From Cololabis saira (lineage: Eukaryota > Chordata > Actinopteri > Beloniformes > Belonidae), in assembly GCF_033807715.1 (NCBI RefSeq), contig NC_084592.1, positions 25,746,001 through 25,810,000 of the forward strand: a stretch of DNA of 64,000 nucleotides. Direction: 5' to 3'. Both the position numbers and the translations under genes were made by a program. The notes below the pieces were generated by a model. It had not been told where the DNA came from. It did no database searches and saw only the letters and a program-made list of their open reading frames with translations. The first letter of the stretch is position 1. Every line of letters begins with the position of its first letter. Below, one piece after another: positions 53,489 to 63,539 of the stretch.

Positions 53489-54892
53489 CCGGCCTCGCTT
53501 ACAGGTGAATGAGACATGGGGTAGTTTTGCTGTAAATGTGCTGTCCAAAATGTTTAATAATCGTATGCGCGTTCGTGTTTGTGGGGGCGTGGCTTTGGAC
53601 GGAGCGCTCGTGGGGGGGGGGGGCGGGGGGGCGGGGCTTAGAGGAGGCGCCACTTTCAAATCTTGCTAGCTCTAGGAAGTTGCATAGAATAACTTTAACT
53701 CTTTTACATTGTCTACAGAAGTGTTTTCTTTTCTTTCTTTTCAGACTGGAACAAAACCACATATGGTGTCCTCCCTCCGAAGGATAAGGATGAGTCCGAC
53801 ATGATCCTTCCCATAGTACTTCAGCACCTCTGCCCGCCCTACGTCTCCTTCTTCGGTCTTGGTGCCGTGTCGGCTGCGGTCATGTCATCAGCAGACTCGT
53901 CCATACTCTCAGCCAGCTCCATGTTTGCCAGGAATATATATCAGCTTGCCTTTAGGCAGTCGGTAAGATCACTAAAGGTATTTCAAAGACAGAGCAGTAG
54001 CAGAATATGTGCCAAGCGAACAGTAAGTTGAAGGTAGATGCGTTAAGATCTCGGACGATGTGATCTTGCAAGACATGAGTCCTTAAGACATTGTTGATGG
54101 TAACCACATGCTCTGCTCTGATAGCATTTGGTTTGTTTCACTAGTGGAAAATCACAAATTATCCTGTTTTGTGCATGGATGGCAGTACTAGACAATGTTC
54201 CTAAGAGTCCTATCCCTTTGCTTTTTTCTCTCATACAGGCGTCAGATCGTGAGATTGTGTGGGTGATGCGCCTCACCATCTTTGTATTCGGAGCTTTAGC
54301 CACAGCTATGGCACTGTTAACGGGATCGGTATATGGCCTGTGGTACCTGAGCTCTGACCTTGTCTACGTCATCATTTTTCCCCAACTTCTCAGTGTGCTC
54401 TTTGTCAAGGGTACCAATACCTACGGGTCAGTGGCAGCTTATGTTTTTGGTCTCATTCTTCGCATTGGTGGAGGGGAGCCCTACTTAAAACTCCCTCCTT
54501 TCATCTACTACCCTGGTTGGGTGACTGTAGAGAAGGTCCACCACCTCACAGGAGACATAGAGTACTTTGTCCAGCAGAGGTTCCCCTTCAAAGCTGTGTC
54601 CATGTTGGCATCCTTCTTGGCAAATGTGTCTTTTTCCTATTTGACAAAATATCTTTTTGAAAGCGGCATGCTGTCACACAAGTATGACTTTTTGGATGCT
54701 GTAGTGTCCAAGCATAGCAAGGAGAACATGGACAAAGCCACACTAGTGAGCAATCATGATAATATCATTCTTTCAGAGATGGCTCCCGTCAAGCAAACCA
54801 TGAGTGCTTCTCTTGCTGGGACCTTCACCAACACTGAAGTCCTCAGTGACGATGGTGCATCAAGTCCAGAGTCTTTTCACAGTGAAAATTAG
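46244..54892 (+). CDS. slc5a7: High-affinity choline transporter 1 (SLC5A7/CHT1), complete
   Basis: Eight coding exons: 46244-46427, 46612-46725, 47594-47749, 47856-48004, 48120-48263, 48493-48646, 53745-53962 and 54239-54892. All have GT..AG boundaries and matching phases; the total is 1773 bp, or 590 aa (human 580). It opens [19 protein letters not shown] and keeps family blocks [74 protein letters not shown] and [14 protein letters not shown]. It is a sodium- and chloride-dependent symporter of about 13 helices that supplies choline for acetylcholine synthesis in cholinergic terminals. The tail keeps NMDKATLV, matching the dileucine-like endocytosis signal DKTILV of mammalian CHT. The fish has two paralogues in many species (slc5a7a/b); which one this is cannot be told here. 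Intron 6 (48647-53744) is large and holds LINE remnants and a GC-rich island. Confidence 0.97.
49050..49480 (-). repeat. Degraded LINE-like repeat in SLC5A7 intron 6
   Basis: It starts with TAGAATAGAATAGAGTAACC and TTTATTCGTCCCGCAAGGGG, a common fish retroelement end seen in antisense. The right part has GTTGTAAAGTCCCCCAACAG and GGAAAGACCTGCGGTAGTG. Boundaries are approximate. Confidence 0.55.
49890..50580 (-). mobile_element. Degraded RTE-like LINE, antisense
   Basis: On minus, about 50290-50157 reads [20 protein letters not shown] and [16 protein letters not shown], the RTE reverse-transcriptase C-terminal region; upstream at 50378-50320 it reads [20 protein letters not shown]. Frameshifts and stops are present. 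It is the same family as 28800-29180. Confidence 0.8.
52586..52954 (-). other. Minus-strand open frame of unknown nature (122 codons)
   Basis: A continuous frame starts in the GC-rich island ([20 protein letters not shown]) and ends AT-rich ([15 protein letters not shown]). AATAAAG follows on the same strand about 40 bp past the stop (52548-52555). I do not recognise the product. It could be the end of a short transcript from the CpG-rich region or a chance frame. Confidence 0.25.
53228..53422. repeat. Hairpin-forming inverted repeat capping a 13-bp tandem array
   Basis: A perfect 28-bp inverted repeat has arms at 53228-53255 (GGCGTCTCACGG...) and 53395-53422 (...CCGTGAGACGCC). Between them, 53320-53397 holds six head-to-tail copies of CCGCAGCCGTGCA with at most one change. 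Additional GCACGG/CCGTGC words extend the pairing potential inside. Confidence 0.93.
53448..53483. repeat. Poly-C tract (about 35 nt, one T)
   Basis: Eight C, one T, then 27 C. A separate G-rich run (53611-53636) lies about 130 bp on. Both are candidates for i-motif or G-quadruplex structure and for sequencing or assembly error. Confidence 0.95.
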
Positions 54893-57259
54893 AGAACAAA
54901 GGCACAAAGAAAACATGAACCAAGGAATGTGAAGAGGAAGGAATCATCATAGAGGCATCAGCACTCTTCAGGAAACCTCCTACTGCCACACTGGGAGCCA
55001 AACCAGGAGACGTCTACTGTGGCTTCTAAGTGACTACACAAGTTGCTTTTGTGATGGTGACGTGGTGCCTCTTGGTATTCCTTTTCTTTTTTTTGGAGAT
55101 TCTTTGCCTATGAATAGGACAGTGACTCTTGATCAGCCGTGCAAACCATGCCATTCTCATTGTTGTGTTTCGTCACTACCACTCTGTGAATCTACAACCA
55201 TTTCAATGTCGGTGCTGCTACTGAGATCTGAGGAACTGAGGACCTGAGGATCTGAGGACAGTTAATCAAGTGTCTGCAAGGCTTTATGGTAGGTTATAAA
55301 AATTGTGCAATATCAAACCAAGGAATACAAGTAACCCAAGAACCATAAAATGTCATGAGAGGGGGCAGACCAAGGGGGTTAGAATAGCTGGGCATTTCCG
55401 GGCTCATCTCAAAAACTGAAGCGAAGAAGAAGAGTTTACCAATCAACATGACTTACATAAAATTAAAGAGCGATTGAAAGGAAATTTTTACAGTGAATTA
55501 GATAGCATACTTGTGAGAATACAAAACAAGAGCTGGTGTTTTTGTTGTTTTTGTTTTTTGTTTTAAGCTGCAGGGCAATGGTATGAACACACACACATCC
55601 AATCCATTGAGATCTGTAATCTTCCTGTTGACTTTGCTCACGACGTTACGCCTTATGTGGTCAAATCAATTATTTGTGTAAAATGTCCTCTAACTCTCTC
55701 CTTGATTTTCCTAAAGCCATGTTGATTGGTAAACTCTTCCCTTCAATTTTTGAGGGGAGACTAAGATGTCCTGCGATGGACTGGTGACCTGTCCAGGGTT
55801 CACCGCTGCCTCTCGCCTGAAAGTAGCTGGGATAGACTCCAGCAGACCCCGTGACCCTGCAAAGGATAAAGCGGGTATAGATAATGGATGGATGGATGGA
55901 CTATGATGTCCAGGTCTACAAAGCCCCCATGTTTTGCGGTTCTCGGTTGACCTTACTGCATCTACAAAGCATAACATGTCTCTGTAGATCTATGTCTGAA
56001 ATCAAAGTGGTTTCAAGTCAGTGCTTCTAGAAGTGTTTTCAACTTCAAGTTTTAATTTTGCATAGTCAAAAAAGGTTTTAATAGAGCAATAATATCTTAA
56101 GGCTACACATTGTACAAAGATATACACTATGTTAAATTGCAACTTCTCATATATGGTTTTGACTTGAAGAGAAATATAGTTCTGTAAACATTTTTGTTCA
56201 CTTTTTTTCCTGGTCATAATCTTCCTGTTGTGTTTGCTTAATCATGACACAATCTATTACAAACAAAAATCTTTGCTTATTATTATCACAGCCATGATTC
56301 AGCAAAATACCAAACAGAGAGTTTAGCAGTCAGATTTATTGATCTAATTATCCATTATTACTACAATGTCCAAATTGTGCGATATAGTCAAGACTAATCC
56401 CAACAAACCTGACAGGTCTAATATACACTTTCATCTGGATGTGTTTTGGTCTCTCTCCAACTTCAGTTATTAAAAAGCTTCATGTTCAGTCCATTCCATT
56501 CATGTTAATGTAATATGGGGACTTCTTTTTTACTGAAGCAGAATTTTCATTTGCTTTGTTGAGTGGTTTGTTCCAGTGTTGCACGTGTTTTTTAAACCAG
56601 TTACCATTGTGGTATTTCCATTGATCAATTTATTACATCAAATATGATTCATGCAAGGAAAGTTGTTACCAAATGGGACATAAAAGAGTTTTAAAAAACA
56701 AAGTTAAAAAACAACGTATTACTTATTACAATTTCAGAGAAACTCTTCCATAGATAAAAAAATATTAAAACGTAAGCTGATGCTATGATTTTAATTTTCA
56801 AAATAAATATTTTAATCTGATCTCATCAGTCTGGCAAAGCCACTGTGACATAACATGTGAAGATTAAATAGTTCACATTTTAAGTTAAACCAGAATCTTT
56901 CTCTATGTCTCTATGTAATGTAATTTCATTAGCTTTTTAATGAAAAAAATGTAGCCCATTCAGTGAACAAAAAAGGAAATAATTTACTTCACATAGCTCC
57001 AGTACTAAGAGTTTGAAAATTGAAGAAGTTGTGACTGCAACCAATCAGAGAGCTTATTGCATTCAAGTTGGTAGTTGCATAAATTAGTCTGGTTTTAACA
57101 GCTCAAGGTCCAAAACCGGTCCTGTTCAATTCATTTCAATGCATTATTAGGAAATAATAATAATAATTTCCAATATTTGTTTTTGTAAGCTTGAGGTTGG
57201 AAAACATTGATAAACTGTTGCACTTGAGGGGACTATATACCAACATCAACCTCAATAAA
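54893..57259 (+). other. slc5a7: Probable SLC5A7 3' UTR
   Basis: No coding frame is recognised. CTCAATAAAG at 57251-57260 is a good poly(A) signal; weaker candidates such as AAATAAATATT near 56800 also exist. It includes a retroelement-tail repeat at 55760-55900. Confidence 0.4.
55760..55900 (+). repeat. Dispersed fish repeat ending in (GGAT)n
   Basis: CTGCGATGGACTGGTGACC, TCCAGGGTTCACCGCTGCC, then GGATAAAGCGGGTATAGAT and GGATGGATGGAT. This is a very common teleost retroelement tail; a degenerate inverted copy is at 15940-16060. Confidence 0.7.
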
Positions 57260-57359
57260 GCACATACAGTACAAAGTAAATTTTTCCTAGCAGATTTTAT
57301 AATGAAAAGGACTTAATTACTGCCAGGAATACATCAGAATTCAGAGTTGCAAAATAAAA

Positions 57360-57650
57360 GGTTGAGCTTTTAAAATGATCAGTGCAGCACAGTCATTTAT
57401 AACATGGTCCATTAACGTCATCTCATGTAACGCATTTAGTAAAACGCGGATCTGCGCGTTTGTTTTTTGCTCCTCTTGCAGCTGTATTGACTCACTTGTC
57501 ACAGCAGGTTCAAGGAAACAGGAAATGACAGGTCCTCCCTGGATGGTGTTAGCATCACCGGTCATTATTGATCCAGCCCCCAGTCGATTAGCCCTCAGGA
57601 CATTGTCTGAAAACAACAGTTTATGAGGATTTGTCCGAGGGTGTTGCATA
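57360..57650. other. Possible conserved noncoding element or unrecognised exon
   Basis: Non-repetitive sequence open on both strands. On plus it includes ATGGTCCATTAACGTCATC and ATGACAGGTCCTCCCTGG; on minus the open frame 57649-57341 is 102 codons. Neither translation resembles a known protein. CTCCTCTTGCAG (57471-57482) is an acceptor-like site. Confidence 0.25.
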
Positions 57651-58656
57651 CAGTGATGAAAAATGAACTCTTGTTACTACTTGATTACCCTCATACATAA
57701 TCCAGTGTTAGCTCCTACCTTGTCACAGTGTCAGCCACACTGGTGCGTTTTACGGTAACTCAAGTAAAGTTTTTTTTTTTACTTTATGTTCAGTGGTTTT
57801 TGACAAAGTTAAATGTCAGTATTGTCCAGTTGACTTCATGCGCTTATTGCTCTCTACACTGTTGTGGTTTGTTGGTGTTTGTTTTTATTTTTAAGCTATG
57901 GACTTGCCTTAACTTAAAGGTCAGTGGTGAAAATTGAGATGGTTCGAAACTTAGTTGCAGAAAATGCAACAATCATTTTGAATTGGAGGACGAGGCTGGT
58001 GATATTCTGGATTTGTTTTTATCGTCAAAATTTGATCTTTACCAAAAGAAGAAAAAAAAGCTTTCTGAAGTATTGAAGGCACCATTTGAGACAAAAACAC
58101 AACTTTCTCAGTTTTCACTATTCAAAATCATTCTTTTTAAGGAGTAATTACAACATGTTCACATTACTTTGTATTCTGATTTGTTTCTTTCAAACCAGTT
58201 AATGGAAATGTTTTAGAAAGTCATTTATTGTCATTTGAACTCTTATCATTTAAGGTTATGAATGGAAATATGGATCATTTTGGCCTCTCTGCGAGAACCA
58301 AAGAAAAAAAAAATCCTCTCTGCATCATTATAACTCGTTTACCCTTCTTCTGCCCCACAGTGGCTCGGTCCACATGTCAGAACGTATATACTCTGCAAAG
58401 GTTACAAGGATGAGACAAACATAAATCCAATAAAACACATTTGTAAAACATTTTCAAATTGTATTTATATTGCATTTTTGCCCCACAAATAATACCACAC
58501 AAACATGTCTTCACCCACATGTATGTCTTGGCAACTGAGGCACTTTTTAGTGCAATGATGTTTGACGATTTTTGTTGATTTATTGATGACATAAAAGAAA
58601 GATCTAGAATATCACCAGACGTGATTACCTATGGACTCGTACTTCATCTTTGCCAG

Positions 58657-58832
58657 AGCTTGAGAGCTACCTCCTCGATCTGTATGTGAAGAAATATCTG
58701 CTGAGATACGACGAGACACAAGAAAAACTAAATGAGGTGCAGACCAAGCACTTGCAGCTTCAAACAGAGCAGCGTGACTGCTGCTCTGATTCTAAGAAAA
58801 GTGTTGGGCAATCTTCTCAGACTTCAACGTGA
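58657..58832 (+). CDS. Possible terminal coding exon, coiled-coil-like
   Basis: After CTTTGCCAG (acceptor, 58656) a frame reads LESYLLDLYVKKYLLRYDE then TQEKLNEVQTKHLQLQTEQR, a heptad-like helix, and stops at TGA 58830-58832. AATAAA follows at 59152-59157, so it could be the 3' end of a gene whose other exons I cannot find. I do not recognise the family. It could be a fragment of a pseudogene. Confidence 0.3.
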
Positions 58833-60155
58833 ATGTAAACAGTCCTCTGTATTAAATGAGTGTGTTGTATCGTATGTTCACACACAAAACTGTTCACACA
58901 AAGACAAAAGAATCAGTTCCAGCTGTTGGACTGACACATTTGTAGCCCCATGTGTTACAATCAAGAAATACTGACGCTGTATTTTTGTGTGATAAATATA
59001 TGTATATATATATATGTATATATATATATTTAAAAAGAAGTATTAGAACAAATTAGTCTACTTTTAAAAGCAGCATTGAAGATGATGTTGTCTATTTATT
59101 TATTCATGCAGTGTCTATAAGAGTATAGGTGTAAACATGTGAGGTCAGTTGAATAAAGTATATTAATTTACCACAACCAGAAGGGTGTTTTTCTTTGTCT
59201 TCCTTCATAATTATATATGGCTGATATTTTTGTGTGCATATTATTTCTGTCGTCCATAATGACTTTTGGAGGACAGCAATTCACGTTATGTGTTGGACTT
59301 TAAAGGAATTCCAGAGTTAAATGAACATTAGGTCTATTACTAAATGATAATGAGTGTGAACACATTTTGTGAGAGGGCAAAAATGTGAAGGAAAGCCGTT
59401 TTAAGTTGGAATGTAATAAACATTTGCAGTCTAGAAGCCGTTATTGTTTGCCTGGAGGGCAAGTAGCAATCTCTAAATAAACTGCTAGTAAGCCTAACAA
59501 CACTCAAAAATGTCATCTACTTAAATAATAGTGTGGATAGGGGCCTTCGGAAGAAATGAGGCAATTTTAATGTTTTATGTGTACAAAAATTTAATAGAAA
59601 TGTCCTTCTGATCCTACATTCCGTACAAGTCAAAGTACTCTCAATAGACACAACAGAAGTTCATGGCCTCTATTTATGTGTGTTATAAGTACCGAACCAT
59701 TTCTATGGAAGGAGAGACAATCTCCTCCTATCAGTAATCAACTTGTGCAGACTTATGACAATGTAGCAGTGAACAGGAAGGGCATTACTGCACATACTTT
59801 ATTTTGTCCACGTAAAAAGTTAAAAATACCTTGGTTCACAAGTAGGACTCTATCCCTATCACTTATGTGGAATGACATTTGAGTTTGGTCAAAGGCTTAA
59901 TGTAGCAGTTTATTCTAATGTCACAAATTCATTGTCATTATGCTGCAGACATTTATTCCAATTTAACAAAAAAATGCTTTGATTCAAGTAATTTTGCTTG
60001 CTTGAAGTTTTTTAACTCATTACCGTTTATTGATAGACCTAGAGATGATTTGCTCCAAAATATTCCTTTAAGGGCTGAACTTTGTAAGGTTGCACTAAGA
60101 GGAAAGACCGGGTTTCGCCAACTGATTGGTTCATTTCAGGTCATATGCATATATA

Positions 60156-61505
60156 TTAGTGCCGTCAAACAATTTAAAAAATTGAACGATTAATTAATCA
60201 AGATATGTAATTAATTAATCTAATTAATCTCTTTTTTAATCTCACCTAAAAATTGCTGAGAAAGGCCCTCAACTTGAGGTGTTTTCCTTTAAAGGGGACC
60301 TATTATGGCAACTAATACCTATTTTAAACAGGCCTTGAACGTCTTAAAAACAAGCTTTTGATTGTTTTTGCTAAATAAATTAGAAATTCAGCCTCTGAGC
60401 CATGTCTTTATCATCCCAGTCTCTAACCTCAATATCTATGTGGGATTCTGAGTGGGCGGGGCTATGATAATGAGGCACTGTGCTGATTGGCTGCCTGACA
60501 CGATACACCGCTACGAAAAAAAGGCAGAAGCTCCGGCCGGCGGAGTTAGTTGTGGGCGTGTTTTCACGCGTCGGAGGCCTACCGATTCAAATTGCATTTT
60601 GGTTATGTAATGACAGGAGCAGAATCTGAACGGCTCGTAGAAGCCACATCACACTGGATGGCTCATCCGGGCGGCTGTACAGACACTGCAGAATTTGGTT
60701 GCTTTCCTCCTTCTCTGAGTTGGCAGGCTGAGGGGAGACCACTCTATATATGTTAAAGCAAGAGAAAACGTGTTTTTCATAATAGGTCCTGTTTAAATTC
60801 ATTTAATTATTGTGGCAGATCAAAAGATTGATATATAGCAATGAAGTGATTGGCTTTATAAAGTCTTTTTTTTTAATAGACTTGAACAGATGCAGTTCTA
60901 GCCATTAACATCCACTTTGCAAGAACATTCGCCATCCTCTCGCATGCGCGGGTTGCTCTCCTCGAGTTTAGTTTGGGGAAGAGCGTTGCCGTGGCAACAT
61001 CATTGCTGCTAACGTTAGCTGTGGCTACGCTCGCGACCGGGTGCTTTACATTTATGTGGTTAAACTTGAGCTGCTTCGGTGGTGAGCAAAGACCTTTCCA
61101 CAAAGAACACATATCACTCTACCTTTATCAATGATGCCGTTGGGGCGTTTTAGAAATGTAAATTCTCCATTAACTGGACCGACAACTTTCACATGCTCCT
61201 CCATTGTCACCTCTCTTCTCCGCTACTCCCCCCACCTGTCCAGCTACAACGGGAGTCTACCAGCGGAGCTAACCACGCCTACACTCGGGACAGCCAATCA
61301 GTGTCCAGATCAAGGTGGGACTGACCATTGTTTTCCTCCCCTAACAATCAAGCACAAGAATCCCACCGCACAAACACAGATTTCATAATAAAGGCAACTC
61401 ACAAACAAGTAAAGTTAGAGATTAAAAAATGGATTAAGTGATTAAAAGAACATAACTCGTTAAATATGCCTGTAATTAATTAATCGCAATTAACGCACTA
61501 ATTTG
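60156..61505. mobile_element. hAT-type element with degenerate BED-finger remnant, carrying a nested MITE
   Basis: The left end TTAGTGCCGTCAAACAATTT and right end AACGCACTAATTTGACAACC, with ATTAATTAATC subterminal words, match a fish hAT family. The minus frame near 61105-61000 reads MCSLWKGLCSPPKQLKFNHI then NVKHPVASVATAN, resembling a decayed BED zinc finger. TTAA MITE B is nested at 60293-60792. Confidence 0.6.
60293..60792. mobile_element. TTAA MITE B, short inverted copy
   Basis: Flanked by TTAA (60289-60292, 60793-60796), with ends AGGGGACCTATTATG and CATAATAGGTCCTG. It is colinear with the reverse complement of 27838-28678 but lacks the central part, so it is an internal-deletion derivative. 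Confidence 0.85.
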
Positions 61506-61511
61506 ACAACC

Positions 61512-61850
61512 TTAAAGGAGCTTGAGGCTCCTTTTAAGAAATGAGACTCTCTAGCGCCACCCTTCACCACGACGGCCGTCGGGGGTACTGCAGCCAACAG
61601 TGAAGCCGGCACGGGAGAACGGGGAGAACGCGCATGCAGCATCATGTGACGTCACATCCGCAGCACAGCGCGGGAAATTCGGCCTCCGAATTGCAGCACA
61701 TTTTGCAGCACACAGCCTGTTCAAGGCAACGGAGAGATACACTAGGGCTCATTCGTTTTGATTTGACATATTTACTAGAAAACTTAAAACGTATACGAAT
61801 TTTTTTCATAAATCCTACCTCATCCTCATCCTCTTCATCAGATCTTAAAG
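61512..61850. repeat. Dispersed repeat with CTCTAGCGCCACCC motif
   Basis: TTAAAGGAGCTTGAGGCTCC begins with a TTAA and contains GAGACTCTCTAGCGCCACCC and TGACGTCACATC, words I know from fish multi-copy MITEs. The right end is not resolved. Confidence 0.45.
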
Positions 61851-62270
61851 GTAGAGAGGGAGTTGTCTGCCTCCCAAATCCAAACTGATTACAAAACACA
61901 TTCTTATTTTGGAAACTCTGGGTACCATAAATAAGTCTGCAGTGAGAAAGCAAAAGCATATCATGTTGGGATCGTATGGAATTATGTGGGTCTTGTACAG
62001 TGATGGTGCTCACTTTATATGTGAGAAGAAGCTCTTTTCTGATAATGGTTAGGGTTAGGATAGTTGCCCTGGTAAATGTGTGGAAGGCCACGTATCGCTC
62101 TGAGGGAATGAAAACATAAATGTGTTTGTTGACTGACTACTGGAGGGTTTAATATTGGCATTGCCTCCTGCTTGCAAACATCAATCAAAACGGCCACCTC
62201 TGAATCTTATAACTGACAGAACTGTCAGAGCTGTCAGTCTTTCTCTCACTCTCTCATTCACTCACTCACT

Positions 62271-62272
<2 letters not shown>

Positions 62273-62329
<57 letters not shown>
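62273..62329. repeat. (CA)n microsatellite
   Basis: About 28 uninterrupted CA repeats, preceded by CTCACT repeats. Confidence 0.98.
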
Positions 62330-62333
<4 letters not shown>

Positions 62334-63308
62334 TCATTCATGAAATATAAGGATATATGACAAAAATAGGACAAATGGGTACATTCCTTGTTGAGATTTT
62401 AGCTAGAGCAAAATTTTGGTCCGATCTGATTTGTTTGTATTAGGATATTGTCTGGTTTATGTGACTTATGAGGGCTACAACCTCTCACACAGTCATTTCA
62501 CGTACAAGTGAATTATAAGACCCAGAGATACACACAATATTTTCCAGTAAATGTGATTTATGAAGACCAGATAACTACAGTGTCAGCATTTGCAACCTGG
62601 CTTGTTAGAAATATTCATGTTATTCCAAGACAGTAAAACTGACTGTTCAGGGCCTTAAAAGAGACATAGTTAAAGAATATGGTACGTCTACTACTTAATT
62701 CTTATTGTACAGCATTTATGAATTGTGCAAATGGCATTCATGAGGAAAGAGAGGGGGAAAAACAGAGCACTGACTTTCATGATTTGTTTCTTTATTTAAT
62801 TGCTGTTGACACATATAAACTCAAGCATGAGTTTTCTTGAACATTTTGCTTTTTTTTAAATGAATACAAATTAAATTAATAAATGAATAAAGTTAAAATA
62901 CTGTTTATGAAACTAAACGGTATGTTTATACGGGTTGGCTGAAAAAAAAGTGTGTCATATTTACTCAAATTAAACTTGTGATTCACATTCCACAGGATTT
63001 GCGTATAAAAGTCTCAAAACCACATTCACAAACATCCAGCCAACAACAAAGTAATCTTGAAAACTTGATGATAACTGTAACAGTTGTACCATTTTTTGGT
63101 TTAAGACTAAGAACATAGTCTGAATTTTTCTGAATTTTCTGAACAAAATTAGACCAGGTGTAAATAAACCACTGGAGAGTTGGAAAAAATATTAATGTAC
63201 CAACAGAAAATATAAATCCGACACGACTGAGCACTTTATGGAAGCAGAAAATAAAATTTCACATCAATGATAAAATTGCACCTGAGTCAAGTTGAGGATT
63301 TTATAGTT

Positions 63309-63512
63309 CTATTTATTCATCATCCTTTTTAATGCTACTATTCTGTTATGAATATAGTATTTGATTCCAGTCCAGTCTCTATCTTTTAGAGCTACTGGTT
63401 CTGCACCACAGTCCCATTCACCTGGTACTTTGCAACTTGTTATGAAATGTAACATGTGCCGTTCGACAGCCTTCACTTCATCGTCTGTCCACTTGCTGCT
63501 CACCTTCCTAGC
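63309..63512 (-). pseudogene. Exon of a fish multi-copy, transposon-associated protein
   Basis: The minus strand reads RKVSSKWTDDEVKAVERHML, then FITSCKVPGEWDCGAEP and LKDRDWTGIKYYIHNRIVAL, ending at a stop (63309-63311). The W[ST]..EV.AVERHM..FI...KVPG..DC pattern recurs in many fish proteins that seem to derive from mobile elements. The usual Cx2C before AEP is reduced to a single C. The preceding sequence has a possible acceptor (ATAACAGCTAG, minus). No neighbouring exons of the same gene were found, so it is probably a fragment. Confidence 0.45.
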
Positions 63513-63539
63513 TGTTATAAATGAAAACAAAATAAAAAA

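Larger units (their letters stand above)
52780..53660. promoter_or_regulatory. GC/CpG-rich promoter-like island in SLC5A7 intron 6
   Basis: It stands out sharply from the AT-rich surroundings. It has CCAAT boxes in both orientations (GATTGGTCC near 52822, ACCAATCAG near 52850), GC boxes (CCCCGCCCC near 53044), a weak TATATAG at 53004-53010, CTG/CAG runs (53106-53147), a 13-bp array and a long C tract. No gene is evident on either strand. It could be an alternative SLC5A7 promoter, an enhancer or an inserted element. Confidence 0.45.

Noticed and set aside
53034..53517. Overlapping 110-140 codon frames on both strands in the GC-rich island
   Set aside because: They are by-products of high GC and the 13-bp and CAG repeats; several frames are open at once and the translations are repetitive ([12 protein letters not shown]).
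54128..54238. Extending SLC5A7 exon 8 upstream to 54128
   Set aside because: The upstream codons do not match the transporter, and CTCTCATACAG at 54228-54238 is a good acceptor that joins SLC5A7 exon 7 in phase.
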